Assembly: GCF_000424465.1 (NCBI RefSeq)
Contig: NZ_AUJY01000012.1
Location: 62,001-126,000, forward strand
Origin: Butyrivibrio hungatei NK4A153
GTDB taxonomy: Bacteria; Bacillota; Clostridia; Lachnospirales; Lachnospiraceae
Length of the DNA stretch: 64,000 bases
Direction of reading: 5' to 3'
The translations under genes and the position numbers were made by a program. Under the pieces are notes generated by a model. It saw only the letters and a program-made list of their open reading frames with translations, did no database searches and was not told the DNA's origin. Shown in pieces: positions 51,666 to 60,611 of the stretch. How positions within the stretch are numbered: the first letter of the stretch is position 1; every line of letters starts with the position of its first letter.

Positions 51666-52265
51666 TTAGTGTGGTGATAGTCCGAGGAATGAGCGAATCA
51701 TAAATTCCGTATCGTCGGAATCGCAATCCTCGAACCATATATTTCCGTCATCAACGCAGGCCCCATGGCTGTCAAACCATATTTCATCCACAGACCATTT
51801 GCTGAGTGAATCGATATAAGATTTATCAAAGCCCGTATCTGAAACATATTTAACAAAATCTTCTTTTGACTTTATAACTTTGCCGTTACGGTTCTTTACC
51901 GGATAGCAGATCATATCACCGATTGCATTCCAGTCTTCGGCAATTGTAAGATCTTTAATCTTCTTGGCATATTCACATACTTCGGAATAATTTGCTGCGG
52001 TAAATACCGAGCAATCAAAGTCGGATGCTTTGCTGCCTGAAGAATCGTCCGTACCTTCATCAATATTATCGTTATTTGCGCTTTCGGTGGAGTCCATAGG
52101 GGCTTCATCGGAAACGGGTGCAATATCTTTATTTGTATCATTTTGTGTTACATATTCCGAAGGATCTGCGACCTCGACCGTTTCCGGCTCGGAGCTGCTT
52201 CCGCAAGCCATACCGATCGCCGATAAAGAAATTGCTAAGCATAGTGCCAATACTCTCTTTTTCAT
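51666..52265 (-). CDS. Hypothetical lipoprotein
   Basis: The product has 199 residues from the ATG at 52265, with GGGAGG ten bases upstream; an earlier in-frame ATG at 52289 lies before that site. The signal peptide ends at Cys21 (GMAC). A serine/aspartate-rich linker runs to about 85, and a small folded domain (about 90-195) has CEYAKKIKDLTIAEDWNAIG, ICYPVKNRNGKVIKSKEDFV and tryptophan-rich end motifs. This resembles small SnoaL/DUF-type secreted domains, but I do not recognise the family. It has its own promoter. Confidence 0.6.
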   Translation of the reverse strand: MKKRVLALCLAISLSAIGMACGSSSEPETVEVADPSEYVTQNDTNKDIAPVSDEAPMDSTESANNDNIDEGTDDSSGSKASDFDCSVFTAANYSEVCEYAKKIKDLTIAEDWNAIGDMICYPVKNRNGKVIKSKEDFVKYVSDTGFDKSYIDSLSKWSVDEIWFDSHGACVDDGNIWFEDCDSDDTEFMIRSFLGLSPH

Positions 52266-52296
52266 GAGTAAGTTTCCTCCCTTTGACAACAGAAGT

Positions 52297-52325
52297 ACTT
52301 TAACACAAAAAGTTACAAATGTAAA
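52297..52325 (-). promoter_or_regulatory. Promoter of the minus-strand lipoprotein
   Basis: On the minus strand TTTACA (52320-52325) and TAAAGT (52297-52302) are 17 bases apart. Confidence 0.65.
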
Positions 52326-52375
52326 CGTTTTATGAAATATAAATATGCAGAACTTGATAAAAGACGGGAGATACT

Positions 52376-52471
52376 ATGGCAAAACAGCGTGAAAACACAC
52401 TATTCTGCCAATTCAAAGAAAAAGTTAAAAATGTTAAGAAAACTCTTCACTTTTTTACTGAAGTGTGGTAA
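52376..52471 (+). CDS. Possible small basic protein (31 residues)
   Basis: A short frame MAKQRENTLFCQFKEKVKNV plus KKTLHFFTEVW is preceded by GGGAG five bases before the ATG. It is lysine-rich with an amphipathic look and one cysteine. No promoter could be assigned with confidence, and its end overlaps the candidate promoter of the beta-helix gene. The good ribosome-binding site is the main support; chance is possible. Confidence 0.35.
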   Translation: MAKQRENTLFCQFKEKVKNVKKTLHFFTEVW

Positions 52472-52474
52472 AGT
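52446..52474 (+). promoter_or_regulatory. Candidate promoter of the beta-helix gene
   Basis: TTCACT (52446-52451) and TAAAGT (52469-52474) are 17 bases apart. An inverted repeat CTTCA...TGAAG lies across the spacer. A stronger -10 (TATAAT at 52491) has no -35 match. Confidence 0.5.
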
Positions 52475-52543
52475 ATTCTCATGAGGCCGTTATAATATAT
52501 ACATCAACCAACAAAGAAAAGAAAAGGAGAGAACAGAAAAGAA

Positions 52544-53863
52544 ATGCAGATGAAAGATATTCTTAAAGTAGTTGCATCATGTACATTCATTGCATGTCTG
52601 TCGCTCTACAGCGATATGGGGACTGTTCCCGTGAATGCAAAAGAACCTATCCGCGTTGGTTCGCAAGGGGCTAAAACTATTGAAGATGCTATCGAGAAGG
52701 CGAATGAAGGGGATACGATCATCATTCCTAAAGGGGAATACAAGGAACAGATCAGTGTAGAGACCGACGGGTTAACGATTGTAGGTGAAGATGGCGCAGT
52801 GCTTGAGGGATCAAAGATCACTCCTACATCTAGCGATGATTCAATGATCTATGTATGCGCATCGGATGTAACTATTGAAAATCTTGAAATCAGAGGTTTC
52901 ACATTAAATAAACCTTCAGGAAGTGTAGCTCCAAAGGGTATATGCGTAGATGAAGGCTCACAGAATGTTACAATTAAGGACTGTGAGATTCATGATATGG
53001 GATGTAAGTATTCAAAAAAATCAGATGATTATAATGCACATGGTATTCTTGTAGACGGAAGTTTAAAGGAGCCTACAAAGAACATTACTATCACAAATTG
53101 TGAGGTGTACGGCCTGCGCCTTGGAAACAGTGAAGCAGTTGTAGTAAACGGAAATGTTGAAGGATTTGAGATTTCAAATAACAAAGTGCATGACTGTGAC
53201 AACATCGGTATTGATGCAATTGGCTTTGAGAAGTCAACTAAGGATGACAGAGATAGAGCAAGAGCCGGAAAAATCTTTAATAATGTGGTTTATAATATTT
53301 CCTCAAAAGAAAACGTGACATATGATGATGCTTGTGCCGACGGTATATATGTTGACGGAGGAAAAGATATAGATATTTACGATAACTATGTTGAGAATTG
53401 TGATCTTGGAATCGAGATCGCAACAGAGCATAAAGGTGTTGTAGTTGAAGACATCAGAGTGAATAACAATACTGTAGTAAATGGTGGTTTGGCAGGAATA
53501 AGCATCGGTGGTTATGACGCTAAGAAGACCGGTGCGGCAAAGAACTGCGTAATCACAAACAATACAATATACAACACGAAGGGTGCATGCTTCCTTGTCC
53601 AGTTTGCATGTGATTCTTCAAATAAGTTCCAGAAGAACCTTCTTATTGCAGAGAATAAAGCTGATGCGTACGAAGAGGCTTGCAAGGATAAGAGTCGTGG
53701 AAACGATGTTTCAGATAACCTTTCAAACCAGGAATTCAAGGGTGCAAAGGCAGTAAAAGCTGAGTTCGGCTCTGCAGACAGAGAATCAGGAACAGCAACA
53801 ATAATATCATACAGTGACCTTTCAGGTTACGGATCCGCAAAAACAGTAGTTAAAAATAAATAA
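52544..53863 (+). CDS. Secreted right-handed beta-helix protein (pectate lyase-like fold)
   Basis: The 439-residue protein has a signal peptide (about 1-32, ending near VNA). A parallel beta-helix follows, starting with GAKTIEDAIEKANEGDTIII (about 43-62) and continuing through NxxxNCEVYGL, ISNNKVHDCDNIGIDAIG, IYDNYVENCDLGIEIAT and ITNNTIYNTKG coils with regular asparagine ladders. The fold is shared by PL9 polysaccharide lyases, PL6 alginate lyases and surface proteins. No unambiguous catalytic set was found. In a plant-polysaccharide-degrading Lachnospiraceae member a pectin or glycan role is plausible. GGAGAG precedes the ATG. A strong terminator follows. Confidence 0.8.
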   Translation: MQMKDILKVVASCTFIACLSLYSDMGTVPVNAKEPIRVGSQGAKTIEDAIEKANEGDTIIIPKGEYKEQISVETDGLTIVGEDGAVLEGSKITPTSSDDSMIYVCASDVTIENLEIRGFTLNKPSGSVAPKGICVDEGSQNVTIKDCEIHDMGCKYSKKSDDYNAHGILVDGSLKEPTKNITITNCEVYGLRLGNSEAVVVNGNVEGFEISNNKVHDCDNIGIDAIGFEKSTKDDRDRARAGKIFNNVVYNISSKENVTYDDACADGIYVDGGKDIDIYDNYVENCDLGIEIATEHKGVVVEDIRVNNNTVVNGGLAGISIGGYDAKKTGAAKNCVITNNTIYNTKGACFLVQFACDSSNKFQKNLLIAENKADAYEEACKDKSRGNDVSDNLSNQEFKGAKAVKAEFGSADRESGTATIISYSDLSGYGSAKTVVKNK

Positions 53864-53880
53864 ATCGTTTATAATAATAT

Positions 53881-53912
53881 TACCCCCGCTTTAAATCAGC
53901 GGGGGTATTTTG
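53881..53912 (+). terminator. Terminator after the beta-helix gene
   Basis: Stem TACCCCCGCT/AGCGGGGGTA with a seven-base loop is followed by TTTTG. Confidence 0.9.
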
Positions 53913-54017
53913 TGCAAAAATATATGACTCTTCCGATATTTTAACCATATGCGGATTATGGTAAAATATATAGCAATGATTTTTAAAAGCTATGTATATA
54001 GCGGAGGAGATGAAAAA

Positions 54018-55097
54018 GTGAAAGATTTTCTGAAGAAGAAAGACATTGAAATTTCTTTAAAGCGTTACGGAATTGACGCTTTGGGGGCTATGGCGCAGGG
54101 ACTTTTTTGTTCATTGCTCATAGGAACTATCATAAATACGTTTGGCAAACAGTTTAATATTCCGTTTCTTATGCAGACTGTTGCGACAGTTTCCGATACG
54201 GAATATACGGTAGGCGGACTTGCTTCTGCAATGAGCGGTCCTGCAATGTCTGTGGCAATAGGCTACGCGCTTCATTGCCCGCCACTTGTTCTTTTTTCAA
54301 TGATAACGGTAGGATTTGCCGCAAATGCACTCGGTGGTGCGGGCGGTCCTCTTGCAGTTTTGTTTGTTGCAATACTCGCGGCAGAATTTGGTAAAGCGGT
54401 ATCAAAAGAGACAAAAGTGGATATTCTGGTAACACCTCTTGTGACAATAGGTGTCGGAGTTTTCTTCTCATGGCTTATAGCTCCCGCTCTCGGAAAAGCA
54501 GCTATGGCGTTTGGAAATCTTATCATGTGGGCTACAGAGCTTCAGCCATTCCTTATGGGAATACTGGTATCTGTAACAGTAGGAATCGCACTTACACTTC
54601 CTATATCTTCGGCAGCAATTTGTGCGGCACTTTGCCTTACGGGTCTTGCGGGCGGTGCAGCGGTAGCAGGATGCTGTGCGCAGATGGTAGGTTTTGCAGT
54701 GATCTCTTTTAAAGAAAATAAATGGGGCGGACTTGTTTCACAGGGTATCGGAACATCAATGCTTCAGATGGGTAACATTATCAAGAATCCGAGAATCTGG
54801 ATCGCACCCATCGTAACATCGGCTATCACGGGACCTCTTGCTACATGTCTATTCAAGCTCAAGATGAACGGAGCGCCTGTTTCATCAGGAATGGGTACTT
54901 GCGGATTTGTCGGACAGATCGGTGTGTACACCGGATGGGTTCAGGATATCGCAGACGGAGCCAAGACAGCAATATCCGGATTTGATTGGGCCGGCCTTAT
55001 ACTTATCTCATTCGTACTTCCTGCAATTATCGCTCCTGTAATTCATGCCGGAGTTGTTAAGCTCGGATGGGTAAAAGAGGGAGATTTGAAGCTTTAA
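54018..55097 (+). CDS. Orphan PTS IIC-like membrane transporter
   Basis: The product has 359 residues from the GTG at 54018, with GGAGG ten bases upstream; the frame is open back to 53949 but without a comparable site. It has about nine membrane helices, rich in glycine and alanine, with GLASAMSGPAMSVAIGYAL (about 54-72) and GAPVSSGMGTCGFVGQIGVY (about 294-313). It matches the PTS_EIIC_2 family. No IIA, IIB or other PTS component is nearby, so it may use partners encoded elsewhere or act as an unrelated small-molecule carrier. Substrate unknown. Confidence 0.8.
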   Translation: MKDFLKKKDIEISLKRYGIDALGAMAQGLFCSLLIGTIINTFGKQFNIPFLMQTVATVSDTEYTVGGLASAMSGPAMSVAIGYALHCPPLVLFSMITVGFAANALGGAGGPLAVLFVAILAAEFGKAVSKETKVDILVTPLVTIGVGVFFSWLIAPALGKAAMAFGNLIMWATELQPFLMGILVSVTVGIALTLPISSAAICAALCLTGLAGGAAVAGCCAQMVGFAVISFKENKWGGLVSQGIGTSMLQMGNIIKNPRIWIAPIVTSAITGPLATCLFKLKMNGAPVSSGMGTCGFVGQIGVYTGWVQDIADGAKTAISGFDWAGLILISFVLPAIIAPVIHAGVVKLGWVKEGDLKL

Positions 55098-55112
55098 TAA
55101 GCGGAGATTCCT

Positions 55113-55556
55113 ATGGTGAAAATATATATTTATATAGCGGTGGGAGTGGCAATAATTGCGATTGCGGCTTTCATCGTAAGCTATATTAAGAAATACAGGA
55201 TGAAGCCTCTTCCAATGGATGAGATGGAAGGGCATGATTTTGAGTATTATTGCGCCGATCTTCTTAAAGCTAACGGTTTTGCCGAAGCAACCGTCACAAA
55301 GGGAAGCGGAGATTTCGGAGCGGATATACTTGCCGAGAAGGACGGTATAACTTACGCGGTTCAGTGTAAGTGTTACGACAAGCCGATCGGAGTTAAGGCG
55401 GTTCAGGAAATATATGCGGGAAGAGATTACTACAGCAGGATGGTCGGTGTTGTAATGACCAATCAGTATTTTACTCAACCTGCAGTGGAACTTGCCCAGA
55501 AACTTAACATTATGTTGTGGGACAGAGGATACCTCGACAGTATGGATAAGACATAA
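55113..55556 (+). CDS. Membrane-anchored Mrr-type restriction endonuclease-like protein
   Basis: The 147-residue protein starts with one membrane helix (about 4-25), followed by an Mrr_cat PD-(D/E)xK domain: MEGHDFEYYCADLLKANGF, then the catalytic set GSGDFGADILAEKDG and YAVQCKCY (Asp near 70 and Gln-x-Lys near 86-88), then VKAVQEIYAGRDYY. This family cuts modified or foreign DNA in Mrr, but small membrane-anchored members are widespread and their job is unclear. It shares one base with the downstream glycosylase gene and follows the transporter by 15 bases. Confidence 0.85.
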   Translation: MVKIYIYIAVGVAIIAIAAFIVSYIKKYRMKPLPMDEMEGHDFEYYCADLLKANGFAEATVTKGSGDFGADILAEKDGITYAVQCKCYDKPIGVKAVQEIYAGRDYYSRMVGVVMTNQYFTQPAVELAQKLNIMLWDRGYLDSMDKT

Positions 55557-56377
55557 TGAAGATAGAAATATTTGATGATTTTGATCTGAAAAAAATTGCA
55601 GACAGCGGACAGTGCTTCAGATTTAACGAGCACGGCGACGGGTATGAGGTTACAGCTTCTTCCAAGCATCTTTTCATCAGAAAATGCGGCGAGTATGAAT
55701 ATGAACTTGACTGCGAACCGGATGAATATGAGAGCTTCTGGAAGGATTATTTCGACCTCGGTCTTGATTACAGAAAGATCCGGGAAATGATAGATAAAGA
55801 TACAGACAGGTATCTGTATGATGCCGCAGAGTATGGCAAGGGTATAAGGATCTTAAAGCAGGATCCGTGGGAAATGCTTATTTCTTTTATAATTTCCCAG
55901 AGAAAAAACATTCCGGCCATTAAAGCTTCTATCGAAAAGCTCTGTGCTGCGGTATCGAGGGAAATAACCACAGACGGTGACGGGAAAAAGATCTATGCTT
56001 TTCCGACACCTGAAGAATTAGCGGGTTTATCTGATGAAAAACTCGCATCCTGTAGCCTTGGTTACAGGGATAAATATGTCAGGCAGGCTGCGCTTGATGT
56101 GGCAAGCGGAGCGGTAGCGCTTGATGAATGGGGAAATGCCTCGGATGAGGAACTGATGACCGGACTTTTGGGGTTGTTCGGCGTTGGGGTTAAGGTGGCA
56201 AACTGTGAGATATTATTTGGGTATCACAGACTTGATGCCTTTCCGAAGGATGTTTGGATAAACAGGGTTCTTGAGCTTAAGTATCCAAACGGATTTAGTT
56301 TTGATAAATATGCTCCGTACAACGGTATAATGCAGCAGTATCTGTTTTATTATTCCAGAAATAGCGGACTTATTTAA
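55556..56377 (+). CDS. ogg: OGG1-type DNA glycosylase/AP lyase
   Basis: The 273-residue protein matches 8-oxoguanine DNA glycosylases of the Ogg1 family. The N-terminal domain starts with DFDLKKIADSGQCFRF (about 7-22). The HhH-GPD domain has QDPWEMLISFIISQRKNIPA (about 101-120), the hairpin LFGVGVKVANCEILFG with the catalytic lysine (near 223), and the catalytic aspartate in FPKDVWINRVL (near 239). It removes oxidised guanine and nicks the site. Its ATG overlaps the stop of the Mrr-like gene, so the two are coupled. No good independent ribosome-binding site was seen. Confidence 0.9.
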   Translation: MKIEIFDDFDLKKIADSGQCFRFNEHGDGYEVTASSKHLFIRKCGEYEYELDCEPDEYESFWKDYFDLGLDYRKIREMIDKDTDRYLYDAAEYGKGIRILKQDPWEMLISFIISQRKNIPAIKASIEKLCAAVSREITTDGDGKKIYAFPTPEELAGLSDEKLASCSLGYRDKYVRQAALDVASGAVALDEWGNASDEELMTGLLGLFGVGVKVANCEILFGYHRLDAFPKDVWINRVLELKYPNGFSFDKYAPYNGIMQQYLFYYSRNSGLI

Positions 56378-56416
56378 TAAAGGGTTACAAATTATATGAT
56401 AAAAGGAGAAGGAGTT

Positions 56417-58012
56417 ATGAGTGACGCAAAAAAGGCAATTGCCGAAGGCAGTACGTTTCTGGGAATAGAGTTTGGCTCTACCAGAATCAAGGCAGTTCTT
56501 ACGGACAAAGAGTACAATTCTCTTGCATCAGGGTCATTTAGCTGGGAAAACAAGCTTGTTGACGGTATCTGGACGTATGGACTTGACTACATCCAAGAAG
56601 GTGTAAGAGCATGTTATAAAGGCCTTAAAGAGGACGTGAAGAACAAGTATGGCGAGGAACTTACCACAGTCGGTGCTATGGGTGTTTCCGCTATGATGCA
56701 CGGATACATGCCTTTTGATAAGGATGGAAATCTTCTTGTTCCATTCAGAACCTGGAGAAATACCATAACTGAAGAGGCCTCTGAGAAACTTACAGATGCT
56801 TTGGGATTCCACATTCCGCAGAGATGGAGTATTGCACACCTGTATCAGGCAATTCTTAACAAAGAGGAGCACGTTGGAAAGATTGCTTTCTTTACAACTC
56901 TTGCAGGTTATATACATCTTTTGCTTACGGGTGAGAAGGTTCTTGGTATTGGTGATGCTTCGGGTATGTTCCCTATAGATTCCGAGACATGCGATTACAA
57001 CGCAGGAATGCTCGATACTTTTGATAATCTTTCGGAGGTAAAGAGTGCGGGAATCAAGATTCGTGACATCCTTCCTAAGGTGCTTTGTGCAGGTGAGCGT
57101 GCCGGTGTTCTTACTAAAGAAGGAGCTCTTTTCCTCGATCCCGAAGGAACGCTCAAAGAGGGCGTGCCGGTATGTCCTCCCGAGGGAGATGCGGGAACGG
57201 GTATGGTTGCGACTAATTCTGTTGCAAAGAGAACAGGAAATATTTCTGCAGGAACATCTGTATTTTCAATGGTTGTACTTGAGCATGATCTGTCCAAGGC
57301 ATATCCTGAGCTTGATATAGTTACAACACCTTCAGGTGAGCAGGTTGCCATGGTACATTGTAACAACTGTACTTCCGATCTTAACGCGTGGGTATCACTT
57401 TTTAGAGAGTTTGCAAAGACATTCGGACAGGATATCAGCGATGACGAGCTCTATGGCGGGCTCTATAGAAAAGCTATGGAGGGAGATCCCGATTGCGGCG
57501 GACTTCTTGCATACAACTATTTCTCAGGAGAGAGCATCACGGGATTCAATGAAGGAAGACCTCTTTTCGTCAGAAAACCCGACGATGTATTCAATCTTTC
57601 AAACTTCATGAGAACACATCTTTATACAGCTCTTGGTGCACTTAAGCTTGGAAATGACATCCTCATAAAAGAAGAGAAAGTTAATGTCGATTTCTTCTTC
57701 GGGCAGGGCGGATTCTTCAAGGTAAGAGGCGCAGGAGACAAGACTATGGCCGCAGCTCTGGGAACAACAATAAAGCTTATGGAGACTGCAGGAGAAGGCG
57801 GTCCCTGGGGACAGGCAATCCTTGCGGGTTACATGATGCAGAAGCAGGACGGCGAGAGTCTTGAGAAGTATCTGAATGATAAAGTATTTACCAATGTAAG
57901 CGTGGAAACATGCGAGCCTGACGAGAAAGATGTCAAAGGCTTTGATGAGTTCATCAAGAACTATTCTGCAGGACTTGCCGTTGAGAAGGCAGCGGTTGAT
58001 TCACTCAGATAA
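56417..58012 (+). CDS. FGGY-family carbohydrate kinase (probable ribulokinase/xylulokinase)
   Basis: The product has 531 residues from the ATG at 56417, with GGAGAAGGAG upstream; an ATG at 56396 lies before that site. It has the FGGY two-domain fold: [15 protein letters not shown] (about 15-29, phosphate loop), [12 protein letters not shown] (about 278), and [15 protein letters not shown] (about 417). Such kinases phosphorylate ribulose, xylulose or related sugars. Since araD follows directly, L-ribulose is the most likely substrate, but the sequence does not settle this. First gene of a pentose operon that ends with rpe. No araA or regulator gene lies beside it. Confidence 0.88.
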   Translation: MSDAKKAIAEGSTFLGIEFGSTRIKAVLTDKEYNSLASGSFSWENKLVDGIWTYGLDYIQEGVRACYKGLKEDVKNKYGEELTTVGAMGVSAMMHGYMPFDKDGNLLVPFRTWRNTITEEASEKLTDALGFHIPQRWSIAHLYQAILNKEEHVGKIAFFTTLAGYIHLLLTGEKVLGIGDASGMFPIDSETCDYNAGMLDTFDNLSEVKSAGIKIRDILPKVLCAGERAGVLTKEGALFLDPEGTLKEGVPVCPPEGDAGTGMVATNSVAKRTGNISAGTSVFSMVVLEHDLSKAYPELDIVTTPSGEQVAMVHCNNCTSDLNAWVSLFREFAKTFGQDISDDELYGGLYRKAMEGDPDCGGLLAYNYFSGESITGFNEGRPLFVRKPDDVFNLSNFMRTHLYTALGALKLGNDILIKEEKVNVDFFFGQGGFFKVRGAGDKTMAAALGTTIKLMETAGEGGPWGQAILAGYMMQKQDGESLEKYLNDKVFTNVSVETCEPDEKDVKGFDEFIKNYSAGLAVEKAAVDSLR

Positions 58013-58034
58013 ACAAAGATTACGGGGTATAGAA

Positions 58035-58733
58035 ATGTTAGAAGAACTTAAAAAGAAAGTATATGAAGCAAATATGCTTCTTCCCAAGTATGGACTCGTT
58101 CTGTTTACATGGGGAAATGTCAGCGAGATTGACAGAGAAAAAGGACTTTTTGTTATAAAGCCGAGCGGAGTTGAGTACGATAAGATGACTCCCGATGATA
58201 TGGTTGTAATGGACCTTGACGGAAATAAGGTTGAGGGAGAGCTTTCACCTTCATCGGACACTCCGACACATCTTGAACTTTATAAGGCATTTAAGGAAAT
58301 CGGCGGTGTGGTACATACACATTCACCTTATGCTACAAGCTGGGCGCAGGCAGGAAGAGGAATTCCCTGCTACGGAACAACGCATGCGGATTATTTCTAC
58401 GGAGAGATTCCCTGCGTAAGAGCACTCACAAAAGCTGAGATAGAGTCTGAATATGAGAAAAACACAGGACTTGCGATCGCAGCAGAGTTTGAGCGTCGCA
58501 GTATAGATCCTATGGCGGTTCCCGGTACACTGTGCCAGAACCATGGTGTCTTTACATGGGGCAAAGATGCGGCAGAAGCGGTTCACAATGCAGCCGTTGA
58601 AGAAGAAGTCGCAAAGATGGCATTAAGAAGCGAATTCTTAAATCCTGAGATCAGCGTAATTTCGTCTGACCTTCAAGATAAGCATTATTTTAGAAAACAT
58701 GGTGCAAATGCCTATTATGGGCAGAAAAAGTGA
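58035..58733 (+). CDS. araD: L-ribulose-5-phosphate 4-epimerase
   Basis: The product has 232 residues from the ATG at 58035; the frame extends into the kinase gene without another good start. It has the class II aldolase/AraD signatures: [20 protein letters not shown] (about 19-38), [14 protein letters not shown], the zinc histidines in [14 protein letters not shown] (about 94) and [18 protein letters not shown] (about 170). It converts L-ribulose-5-phosphate to D-xylulose-5-phosphate, the substrate for the transketolase encoded next. Some close relatives act on L-xylulose/L-ribulose derivatives. Confidence 0.93.
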   Translation: MLEELKKKVYEANMLLPKYGLVLFTWGNVSEIDREKGLFVIKPSGVEYDKMTPDDMVVMDLDGNKVEGELSPSSDTPTHLELYKAFKEIGGVVHTHSPYATSWAQAGRGIPCYGTTHADYFYGEIPCVRALTKAEIESEYEKNTGLAIAAEFERRSIDPMAVPGTLCQNHGVFTWGKDAAEAVHNAAVEEEVAKMALRSEFLNPEISVISSDLQDKHYFRKHGANAYYGQKK

Positions 58734-58747
58734 CAATGATAAAACTT

Positions 58748-58809
58748 AGACAAACTGCGCTGTAGACGAAACAATGTGGCATGTGATACATTGAAAATGC
58801 AGTTTGTCT
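58748..58809 (+). terminator. Intercistronic hairpin between araD and transketolase genes
   Basis: The arms AGACAAACTGC and GCAGTTTGTCT are 40 bases apart, and a smaller inner pair (AATGT/ACATT) lies between them. TTTGAATATT follows, so termination would be weak. It may set the ratio between upstream and downstream genes or stabilise the mRNA. Confidence 0.55.
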
Positions 58810-58839
58810 TTGAATATTACGGAAAGGAAATAATTCAAT

Positions 58840-59673
58840 ATGGCTATGACCAATCAGGAACTACAAAAGACGGCTAATGAAGTAAGAAAAAGTATAATAA
58901 CAGCACTTCATGCAGCCGGAGCAGGACATCCGGGCGGATCTTTATCTTCAACAGATATTTTCACATATCTGTATTTTGAGGAAATGAATGTAGATCCCAA
59001 AAATGTTTCAGATCCGGACAGAGATCGTTTTGTCCTTTCAAAGGGACATTGTGCACCGGGACTTTACTCTGTAATGGCAGAGAAAGGTTATTTCCCTAAA
59101 GAGGAACTGACAACGCTTCGTAAGCTTGGTTCAAGACTTCAGGGACATCCCAGTATGCAGTATCTTCCGGGACTTGATATGTCAAGCGGATCACTTGGAC
59201 AGGGTATTTCAGCAGCTTGCGGAATGGCACTTTCTGCAAAGCTTGATAAAAAAGATTTTAGAGTATATACACTTCTTGGCGACGGTGAGCTTCAGGAAGG
59301 TCAGGTATGGGAAGCAGCTATGTTTGCAGGTTTCCGCAAATTAGATAACCTTGTTGTTATCGTGGATAACAACGGTCTTCAGATTGACGGACCTGTAGAT
59401 AAGGTATGTTCACCTTATCCTATCGATAAGAAATTTGAAGCATTCAATTTCCATGTTATCAATATAGACGGACATAACTTTGATGAGATCAAGGCAGCTT
59501 TTGAAGAGGCTAAGAAAACAAAGGGTATGCCCACAGCGATCATAGCGCACACTGTTAAGGGTAAAGGCGTTTCATTCATGGAGAACCAGGCAGGATGGCA
59601 CGGAAAAGCTCCTAACGACGACGAGTACAAGCAGGCTATGGAAGAATTGGAAAGGATAGGTGCAGCACTATGA
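58840..59673 (+). CDS. Transketolase, N-terminal subunit
   Basis: The 277-residue protein is the thiamine-diphosphate-binding half of a split transketolase. Signatures are AAGAGHPGGSLSSTDIFTYL (about 26-45), DRDRFVLSKGHCAPGLY, LGDGELQEGQVWEA (about 147) and the Mg/ThDP motif VDNNGLQIDGP. It works with the subunit encoded by the overlapping next gene to move two-carbon units between sugar phosphates. GAAAGGAAA precedes the ATG. Confidence 0.95.
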   Translation: MAMTNQELQKTANEVRKSIITALHAAGAGHPGGSLSSTDIFTYLYFEEMNVDPKNVSDPDRDRFVLSKGHCAPGLYSVMAEKGYFPKEELTTLRKLGSRLQGHPSMQYLPGLDMSSGSLGQGISAACGMALSAKLDKKDFRVYTLLGDGELQEGQVWEAAMFAGFRKLDNLVVIVDNNGLQIDGPVDKVCSPYPIDKKFEAFNFHVINIDGHNFDEIKAAFEEAKKTKGMPTAIIAHTVKGKGVSFMENQAGWHGKAPNDDEYKQAMEELERIGAAL

Positions 59674-60611
59674 GCGAAGTAAAGAAGATTGCAACAAGAG
59701 AAAGTTATGGTAATGCTCTTGCGGAGCTTGGTGATGAGTTTCCAAATCTCGTAGTTTTGGATGCGGATCTTGCAGCATCAACCAAGACTGCTGTTTTTCA
59801 GAAAAAATTTCCTGAGAGACATATAGATTGCGGTATCGCAGAGTGTAATATGATGGGAATCGCAGCAGGACTTGCAACAACAGGAAAGATTCCTTTTGTT
59901 AGTTCTTTTGCCATGTTCGCTGCAGGACGTGCATTTGAGCAGGTACGTAACTCAGTGGGATATCCCCATCTTAATGTAAAAATTGGCGGAACACATGCCG
60001 GAATCACAGTAGGTGAGGACGGAGCCAGCCATCAGTGTAATGAAGATTTCGCTCTTATGAGTGTTATCCCCGGAATGGTTGTTATGTGTCCTGCAGATGA
60101 TATTGAAGCAAAGGCTTGCGTTCGCGCAGCTCTTGAGCATGAAGGACCTGTTTACATCAGATTCGGACGTGCTGCATGCAGTATCATCAACGACAGACCC
60201 GATTACAAGTTTGAAATCGGTAAGGGTTCTGTTATCAAAGAAGGTACCGATGTAACTATTATTGCAACAGGTATCTGCGTTGATTCAGCAATCGGTGCAG
60301 CTGAGAAGCTTGCTGCTGACGGAATTTCCGCAGAGGTTATCAATATCTGTACTATCAAACCTCTTGATAAGGAACTTGTTATCGCTTCAGCAAAGAAGAC
60401 CGGCAAGGTTGTAACTGTTGAAGAGCACTCTGTTATCGGCGGACTCGGAAGCGCGGTTAGTGATGCACTTTCAGAGAGCGCACCTACTCCTGTTAAGAAA
60501 CTCGGAATGCAGGATAAGTACGGTGAGTCGGGAACAGCAGGTGAACTTGTTCATAAGTATGGACTTGATGCAGATGGAGTATATGCTTCAGTAAAGGAAT
60601 TTCTTAAATAA
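59670..60611 (+). CDS. Transketolase, C-terminal subunit
   Basis: The 313-residue protein provides the pyrimidine-binding and C-terminal domains. It shows VVLDADLAASTKTAVF (about 28-43), the catalytic glutamate region in DCGIAECNMMGIAAG (about 53), GGTHAGITVGEDGASHQCNE (about 106-125) and the end domain EEHSVIGGLGSAVSD. The gene overlaps its partner by four bases and rpe by one, so all three are coupled. Confidence 0.95.
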   Translation: MSEVKKIATRESYGNALAELGDEFPNLVVLDADLAASTKTAVFQKKFPERHIDCGIAECNMMGIAAGLATTGKIPFVSSFAMFAAGRAFEQVRNSVGYPHLNVKIGGTHAGITVGEDGASHQCNEDFALMSVIPGMVVMCPADDIEAKACVRAALEHEGPVYIRFGRAACSIINDRPDYKFEIGKGSVIKEGTDVTIIATGICVDSAIGAAEKLAADGISAEVINICTIKPLDKELVIASAKKTGKVVTVEEHSVIGGLGSAVSDALSESAPTPVKKLGMQDKYGESGTAGELVHKYGLDADGVYASVKEFLK

